DNA from: an uncultured Bacillota bacterium
GTDB lineage: Bacteria; Bacillota; JAAYKD01
DNA: 9,049 bases
Direction of reading: 5' to 3'
NCBI GenBank assembly: GCA_937897315.1
Contig: CALCNS010000354.1
Location: 1-9,049, forward strand
Both the position numbers and the translations under genes were made by a program. Numbering within the stretch: the stretch's first letter is position 1; every line of letters starts with the position of its first letter. This document shows positions 6,064 through 9,049 of this stretch, one piece after another. Under the pieces are notes generated by a model that had not been told where the DNA came from, did no database searches, and saw nothing but the letters and a program-made list of their open reading frames with translations.

Positions 6064-7035
6064 ATGAAAAAGTTTCTGAAGCAGTTAGGGCTTGGCCTGG
6101 TTTTGTTAACATTATTGCTGCAAATCATCCCATTTCTAATACCGGTTCGTCAAGGAAAAGCCATACCGGTGGAGCAACCCTTTGAGAACAGTCACTTCTT
6201 TCGAACCAGCGATGGTGTGGATCTTCACTATCGAACCTGGTCATCACAAGGGGAAAAGAAAGGGCAAATTCTCATGGTTCACGGATTGGGAGGATCGACC
6301 TTTACCTGGCGATTCACATCCGAATCATTAGCAAAAGCCGGATATTTTGTGGTTGCGGTGGATTTACCGGGGTTTGGCTACAGCACCAGAGTGACAGGAA
6401 TGGACCACAGCCAGAGACAACGCAGTCAGTGGTTGTGGGAATTGCTTGATGAATTGGATCAAACGAGGGCAGAGAACGCCGGGAGTTCCTGGCATCTTCT
6501 AGGTCATTCCATGGGGGGAGGAACCGTCACTTCCATGGCCATGGCACAGCCGCAGCAAACCGCTTCACTCCTCTTGGCAGATGGAGCTTTGTTCGATAAC
6601 AATCCATCCTTTGTCGGTGTGTTGTTGCGTTATCCGCCCTTAAGCCGTGGTGTTCGTGTTGTTCTAGAGCGAGTCTTGCTATCGGAGGAACGTATTGGAG
6701 ATTTGCTGGCGTCTGCCTATGGAAGACCACTCAGTGAGGAGGAACAAAGCGGCTATGCCATACCGCTTCTACTACCGGGAACCATGGGGAGCCTAATAGA
6801 CTTAATAAAGACGGCCAAAAGCGAACCCATCCAAACAGACTTGATTCAAAACATTCCTGTATTAGCCCTGTGGGGACAAGAAGACAGTTGGGTACCCTTC
6901 CATGAAACGGAGAGGATTGCAAAAGTGCTTCCACAGATTCAAGTAGCAGCCATACCCGGTGCCGGTCATTGTCCCATGGAAACACATGCAGAGGAATTCG
7001 AGGGGCTCCTTTTGGAGTTCCTTATAAGCAAATAA
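6064..7035 (+). CDS. Membrane-anchored alpha/beta hydrolase
   Basis: This is a predicted serine hydrolase of the alpha/beta fold, 323 residues, substrate unknown. Residues 1-7 are basic (MKKFLKQ) and 8-27 are a hydrophobic segment with no lipobox Cys, so it is probably held in the membrane by a signal anchor with its catalytic domain outside, or is secreted. The oxyanion motif HGLGG is at 73-77, the nucleophile is Ser149 in GHSMGG, the acid is probably Asp274 in WGQEDSWVP, and the base is His302 in GAGHCPME. A cap region lies between about 175 and 250. ATG 6064 follows GGGGGAG; an upstream in-frame GTG (6046) lacks such a site. It is transcribed away from fabH, so a role in lipid or ester turnover is possible, but the context is only suggestive. 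Confidence 0.88.
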   Translation: MKKFLKQLGLGLVLLTLLLQIIPFLIPVRQGKAIPVEQPFENSHFFRTSDGVDLHYRTWSSQGEKKGQILMVHGLGGSTFTWRFTSESLAKAGYFVVAVDLPGFGYSTRVTGMDHSQRQRSQWLWELLDELDQTRAENAGSSWHLLGHSMGGGTVTSMAMAQPQQTASLLLADGALFDNNPSFVGVLLRYPPLSRGVRVVLERVLLSEERIGDLLASAYGRPLSEEEQSGYAIPLLLPGTMGSLIDLIKTAKSEPIQTDLIQNIPVLALWGQEDSWVPFHETERIAKVLPQIQVAAIPGAGHCPMETHAEEFEGLLLEFLISK

Positions 7036-7039
7036 TTAA

Positions 7040-7079
7040 AGAACCGATGTTGACATTATTTCCAGTCAACATCGGTTCT
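7040..7079. terminator. Terminator between convergent hydrolase and grpB-like genes
   Basis: A perfect 15-bp stem (7040-7054 with 7065-7079) with a 10-base loop lies entirely between the two stop codons. On the minus strand it is followed by TTTAATTATTT, a usable tail for the grpB-like gene. On the plus strand the tail (CTCGTTAT) is weak, so termination of the hydrolase transcript may rely on the long stem alone. Confidence 0.8.
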
Positions 7080-7081
7080 CG

Positions 7082-7588
7082 TTATAAACCGCACTTTTTA
7101 TAAATTTCTTCGATAATGGCTGCTTTCCCTTGCATATAAGCATCTCGGTCATTACGATGTATTTGAGCCATTTTTAGCTTGACAGCAGCATAAGCATCGC
7201 GATATTCGCAGTGGGTTCGCAACCAATTGCGAAAGACAATATGTCTATGTAATTCGTTGTTCCCCTGCTCAACTACATATAAATGGTGTTGCATAAGATG
7301 TGGCTTGTCTTCATAACGAAACGCCTCTCGACCCAAAATACCCTTATCTCCTTCGTGCTGGTATCCTTGTTTCTCCAGTAAATCTTTGACCTTATAAAAT
7401 CGACCGATTGGGATGACAACATCCATATCGATGATGGGTTTAGCCGCTAAACCGGGTACGGAAGTGCTCCCCACATGCTCAATGGCGATGGCTAACTGTA
7501 TGATTTCGTCACCCAAAGAGGAGCGGATTTTTTCAAACTCATCGGGCCAAGAAGGGTCATACGAAACGACATAAACAGGCTGTTTCAT
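7082..7588 (-). CDS. GrpB-like nucleotidyltransferase-fold protein (UPF0157)
   Basis: The 168-residue protein matches the GrpB/UPF0157 family, a branch of the nucleotidyltransferase superfamily with no settled substrate. The visible hallmarks are VVSYDPSWPDEF near the N-terminus, the nucleotidyltransferase core HVGSTSVPGLAAKPIIDMDV (38-57) with Gly40-Ser41 and the acidic pair Asp54/Asp56, then HLYVVEQG and the LRTHCEYRDAYAAVK helix in the C-terminal half. ATG 7588 has GGAGG 13 bases upstream, a long spacer. Only about 30 bases separate this start from the tRNA-Ser terminator, and no promoter is seen in between, so it may live on readthrough from the tRNA operon. A link with the tRNA genes is tempting but unproven; GrpB-like genes are found in many unrelated contexts. 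Confidence 0.88.
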   Translation of the reverse strand: MKQPVYVVSYDPSWPDEFEKIRSSLGDEIIQLAIAIEHVGSTSVPGLAAKPIIDMDVVIPIGRFYKVKDLLEKQGYQHEGDKGILGREAFRYEDKPHLMQHHLYVVEQGNNELHRHIVFRNWLRTHCEYRDAYAAVKLKMAQIHRNDRDAYMQGKAAIIEEIYKKCGL

Positions 7589-7606
7589 CTGTTAACGAAC
7601 ACCTCC

Positions 7607-7644
7607 AAAAAAGTAAATAAACGACCTGATACATCAGGTCGTTT
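7607..7644 (-). terminator. Terminator of the tRNA-Ser(GGA) transcript
   Basis: On the minus strand a perfect stem (7644-7633 with 7630-7619; AAACGACCTGAT and its complement) begins four bases after the tRNA CCA end and is followed by ATTTACTTTTTT. The T run directly abuts the GGAGG site of the downstream grpB-like gene. Confidence 0.85.
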
Positions 7645-7647
7645 GTT

Positions 7648-7739
7648 TGGCGGAGAGAAAGGGATTCGAACCCTTGAACGGTGTAACCCGTTACACGATT
7701 TCCAGTCGTGCGCCTTCGACCAGACTCAGCCATCTCTCC
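7648..7739 (-). tRNA. tRNA-Ser(GGA)
   Basis: A 92-base tRNA with the CCA encoded. The acceptor arms GGAGAGA/TCTCTCC pair fully with discriminator G. The anticodon arm CACGA-CTGGAAA-TCGTG gives anticodon GGA, reading UCU and UCC. The long variable arm (AACGG/CCGTT) is the class II mark of serine tRNA, and the T arm contains GTTCGAAT. It has its own strong promoter at 7768-7796 and can also be read from the tadA transcript. Confidence 0.97.
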
Positions 7740-7767
7740 AAATATGAAGTTCAACTAGAACATAGGC

Positions 7768-7796
7768 ATTATACCAAAAGCAGGGGTGAAAATCAA
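7768..7796 (-). promoter_or_regulatory. Strong promoter for tRNA-Ser(GGA)
   Basis: On the minus strand TTGATT (7796-7791), a 17-base spacer and a perfect TATAAT (7773-7768) preceded by TGG (extended -10). Transcription would start near 7761, about 22 bases before the mature tRNA end. Confidence 0.85.
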
Positions 7797-7816
7797 GTAG
7801 AATCCTGAAGAGTATT

Positions 7817-7907
7817 TGGCGGAGAGAGCGAGATTTGAACTCGCGAGGCGCTTCAGACGCCTACTCGCTTTCGAGGCGAGCGCAATCGGCCACTCTGCCA
7901 TCTCTCC
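7817..7907 (-). tRNA. tRNA-Ser(CGA)
   Basis: A 91-base class II tRNA with encoded CCA. The acceptor arms GGAGAGA/TCTCTCC pair fully. The anticodon arm CTCGC-CTCGAAA-GCGAG gives anticodon CGA, reading UCG, and the long variable arm pairs AGGCG with CGCCT. The first 47 bases (7907 to 7861) are also the 3' end of the tadA coding region, including its TAG stop. I see no promoter in the tadA 3' end, so this tRNA is probably cut out of a tadA-containing transcript. Confidence 0.97.
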
Positions 7908-8358
7908 GCTTTTCACGCAACTCCTTGAAGAAACCGGACAGGAGGGAAGAGCATTCCTCGGCTAAGATGCCAGAGACCACTTCCACCTGATGATTCATTC
8001 GGGAGTCCTGAAGAATATTATATAAGGTTCCGGCACAACCGGTTTTGGGATCATGTACCCCGAAGACAACTCGATCGATGCGTGCTTGAACAATAGCTCC
8101 GGCACACATAGCACAGGGTTCTAATGTAACATACATGGTACAGTTCGGCAATCGCCAACCACCCAACGTTTCTGCAGCATCTCGTATGGCAATCATCTCT
8201 GCATGAGCAGTGGGATCGCGCCATGTTTCACGTCGATTGTATCCGCGTCCGACAATGCGATTTCCTTGAACAATAATGGCACCAATTGGAACTTCGCCCA
8301 TGCGCGCGGCCAGAGCGGCTTGTTGAAGTGCTAATTTCATATACAGTTCGTCTTCCAC
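7861..8358 (-). CDS. tadA: tRNA-specific adenosine deaminase TadA
   Basis: TadA converts A34 to inosine in tRNA-Arg(ACG), letting one tRNA read CGU, CGC and CGA. The 165 residues hold the zinc deaminase signature: His52 and catalytic Glu54 in AHAEM, and Cys82/Cys85 in PCAMC, spaced as in E. coli TadA (57/59/87/90). GEVPIGAII, MYVTLEPC and GVHDPKTGCAGTLYN are further family blocks. I choose GTG 8358 because AAAGGTGG lies 8 bases upstream and the product then begins MEDELYMK, like the Bacillus protein MTQDELYMK. The frame's earlier GTG at 8370 falls inside that site. The last 15 residues (151-165) and the stop are encoded by the start of tRNA-Ser(CGA). They form a basic then mixed tail beyond the conserved core. 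Upstream lie two tRNA-Arg genes. Confidence 0.96.
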   Translation of the reverse strand: MEDELYMKLALQQAALAARMGEVPIGAIIVQGNRIVGRGYNRRETWRDPTAHAEMIAIRDAAETLGGWRLPNCTMYVTLEPCAMCAGAIVQARIDRVVFGVHDPKTGCAGTLYNILQDSRMNHQVEVVSGILAEECSSLLSGFFKELREKRRDGRVADCARLESE

Positions 8359-8366
8359 CCTCTGTC

Positions 8367-8374
8367 CCACCTTT
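8367..8374 (-). promoter_or_regulatory. tadA ribosome binding site (decides GTG 8358 start)
   Basis: On the minus strand AAAGGTGG (8374 to 8367) is followed by 8 bases and GTG 8358. It contains the alternative GTG at 8370, which rules that codon out as the start. Confidence 0.7.
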
Positions 8375-8401
8375 GCTGCTTGTGCGAAATCGCTTGGAGG
8401 A

Positions 8402-8477
8402 TGGCGCCCCCGAAAGGAATCGAACCTCCGACGCAGGGCTTAGGAAGCCCTCGCTCTATCCACTGAGCTACGGGGGC
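8402..8477 (-). tRNA. tRNA-Arg(CCT)
   Basis: A 76-base tRNA with encoded CCA. The acceptor arms GCCCCCG/CGGGGGC pair fully. The anticodon arm AGGGC-TTCCTAA-GCCCT gives anticodon CCT, reading AGG. The T arm GGAGG/CCTTT has two G-T pairs. It lies 7 bases after tRNA-Arg(TCG), with 43 bases to the tadA start, and must share the upstream promoter. Confidence 0.97.
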
Positions 8478-8484
8478 AAAAAAA

Positions 8485-8561
8485 TGGCGCGCCCGGCAGG
8501 AGTCGAACCTGCGACCTCCAGATTCGAAGTCTGTCACTCTATCCAGCTGAGCTACGGGCGC
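8485..8561 (-). tRNA. tRNA-Arg(TCG)
   Basis: A 77-base tRNA with encoded CCA. The acceptor arms GCGCCCG/CGGGCGC pair fully. The anticodon loop CTTCGAA gives anticodon TCG, reading CGA and possibly other CGN codons. The anticodon stem is four good pairs with an A-G mismatch at the 27-43 position, and the T arm GCAGG/CCTGC is perfect. It is the first gene of the tRNA-tadA operon. Confidence 0.95.
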
Positions 8562-8574
8562 ATCAACGGAAATT

Positions 8575-8604
8575 ACAATATCATATTCCGCTGGCCAATG
8601 TCAA
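8575..8604 (-). promoter_or_regulatory. Promoter of the tRNA-Arg/tadA/tRNA-Ser operon
   Basis: On the minus strand a perfect TTGACA (8604-8599), an 18-base spacer and TATTGT (8580-8575) with an extended TGA directly before the -10 box. The predicted start near 8568 would leave only about 7 bases before the first tRNA. Confidence 0.82.
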
Positions 8605-8647
8605 GTAGTGCCATCCAAATAAACTAAAAGGATGCTAAAGAAACAAC

Positions 8648-9034
8648 TTATTCGAGTGTTTGATCTACCACTTCTGCTTCCGGAGCATGATTGATGACCG
8701 ATTCAATACCATTGATGCAGCTAACTTTTGCTTTGTACCCTTCGCTGGTGGCAATGACTTCACCATTACGAGCTTTAAGGCGGAAACGGAATTCACCGGC
8801 TTTGTCTTTGTACATTTCAAATTTCGGATGGGTTTTAGTTTCCACCGGATCTACAGTATGATCTTCGGTCTTGGCAACTGCTGCATTTTTCTTTACGCTT
8901 TCTAAACCGTTGATGCAACTGACTTTGGTTTTGTAATTCTCGCTGGACGCAATGACTTGACCGTTAGAGGCGAGTAAATTGAAGCGAAAAGCTCCACTGG
9001 GGGTGGTTTTGACAATGAATTTTCCTTTTGCCAT
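8648..9034 (-). CDS. DUF1508 (YegP-like) protein with two repeats
   Basis: The 128-residue protein consists of two copies of the DUF1508/UPF0339 unit, about residues 5-52 and 71-118, joined by an acidic/polar linker. Each copy has the family pattern: a short strand (KFIVKT or KFEMYKD), a FRFxLxAxNGxVIAxSExYK core (FRFNLLASNGQVIASSENYK in the first), then KVSCINGxESV. The molecular function of the family is not established; E. coli YegP is the best-known member. ATG 9034 has AAGGAGG seven bases upstream, so the gene is complete although its promoter is outside the window. The 43 bases between its stop and the tRNA promoter show no clear terminator, so some readthrough into the tRNA operon is possible. 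Confidence 0.9.
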   Translation of the reverse strand: MAKGKFIVKTTPSGAFRFNLLASNGQVIASSENYKTKVSCINGLESVKKNAAVAKTEDHTVDPVETKTHPKFEMYKDKAGEFRFRLKARNGEVIATSEGYKAKVSCINGIESVINHAPEAEVVDQTLE

Positions 9035-9049
9035 GGGATAACCCTCCTT

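Noticed and set aside
7557..7754. Open frame running through tRNA-Ser(GGA)
   Set aside because: It is formed by the tRNA and its terminator; no protein features.
8286..8627. Open frames on both strands through the two tRNA-Arg genes
   Set aside because: The translated sequences are typical tRNA read-through artefacts (for example PAGVEPATSRFE), not proteins.

Overview
The window is bacterial and most likely from a mid-GC member of the Bacillota (Firmicutes). Three things point there: strong AGGAGG-type ribosome binding sites with frequent TTG/GTG starts; a fab gene cluster that uses the FMN enoyl-ACP reductase FabK with no FabI; and a tadA gene packed among Ser and Arg tRNA genes. The genus cannot be told from the sequence.

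Positions 1-400: the 3' end of a plus-strand gene for a membrane-anchored zinc-finger (zf-HC2, anti-sigma-like) protein, a strong bidirectional terminator, and two back-to-back REP-like palindromes that stop 2 bases short of the fabZ stop codon.

Positions 399-5896 (minus strand): a seven-gene fatty acid synthesis operon transcribed fabH-acpP-fabK-fabD-fabG-fabF-fabZ. FabH starts chains from acyl-CoA and malonyl-ACP, AcpP carries the chain, FabD loads malonate onto AcpP, FabF condenses, FabG reduces the 3-ketoacyl group, FabZ dehydrates and FabK reduces the enoyl group. This is a complete type II elongation cycle. Several genes overlap or nearly touch, indicating translational coupling. The acetyl-CoA carboxylase genes and a fapR/fabT-type regulator, often found in such clusters, are not in the window. 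Each catalytic residue is present, but FabF, FabH and FabD each carry an unusual residue in a conserved motif.

Positions 5897-7079: a divergent plus-strand gene for a membrane-anchored alpha/beta hydrolase with an intact Ser-Asp-His triad, ending in a hairpin shared with the convergent grpB-like gene (7082-7588, minus).

Positions 7607-8604 (minus strand): a compact mixed operon. A good promoter lies 14 bases upstream of tRNA-Arg(UCG), followed by tRNA-Arg(CCU), tadA, tRNA-Ser(CGA), a second strong promoter, tRNA-Ser(GGA) and a terminator. The 3' end of tadA runs 47 bases into tRNA-Ser(CGA), so the last 15 TadA residues and its stop codon are encoded by the tRNA gene. This is the most unusual arrangement seen here. 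Positions 8648-9034 hold a two-repeat DUF1508 (YegP-like) protein.

No CRISPR array, complete insertion sequence, phage gene or obvious new multi-gene system was found. The window is mostly core metabolism and translation genes, with the tadA/tRNA overlap and the palindromes as the features that conventional annotation would leave unexplained.
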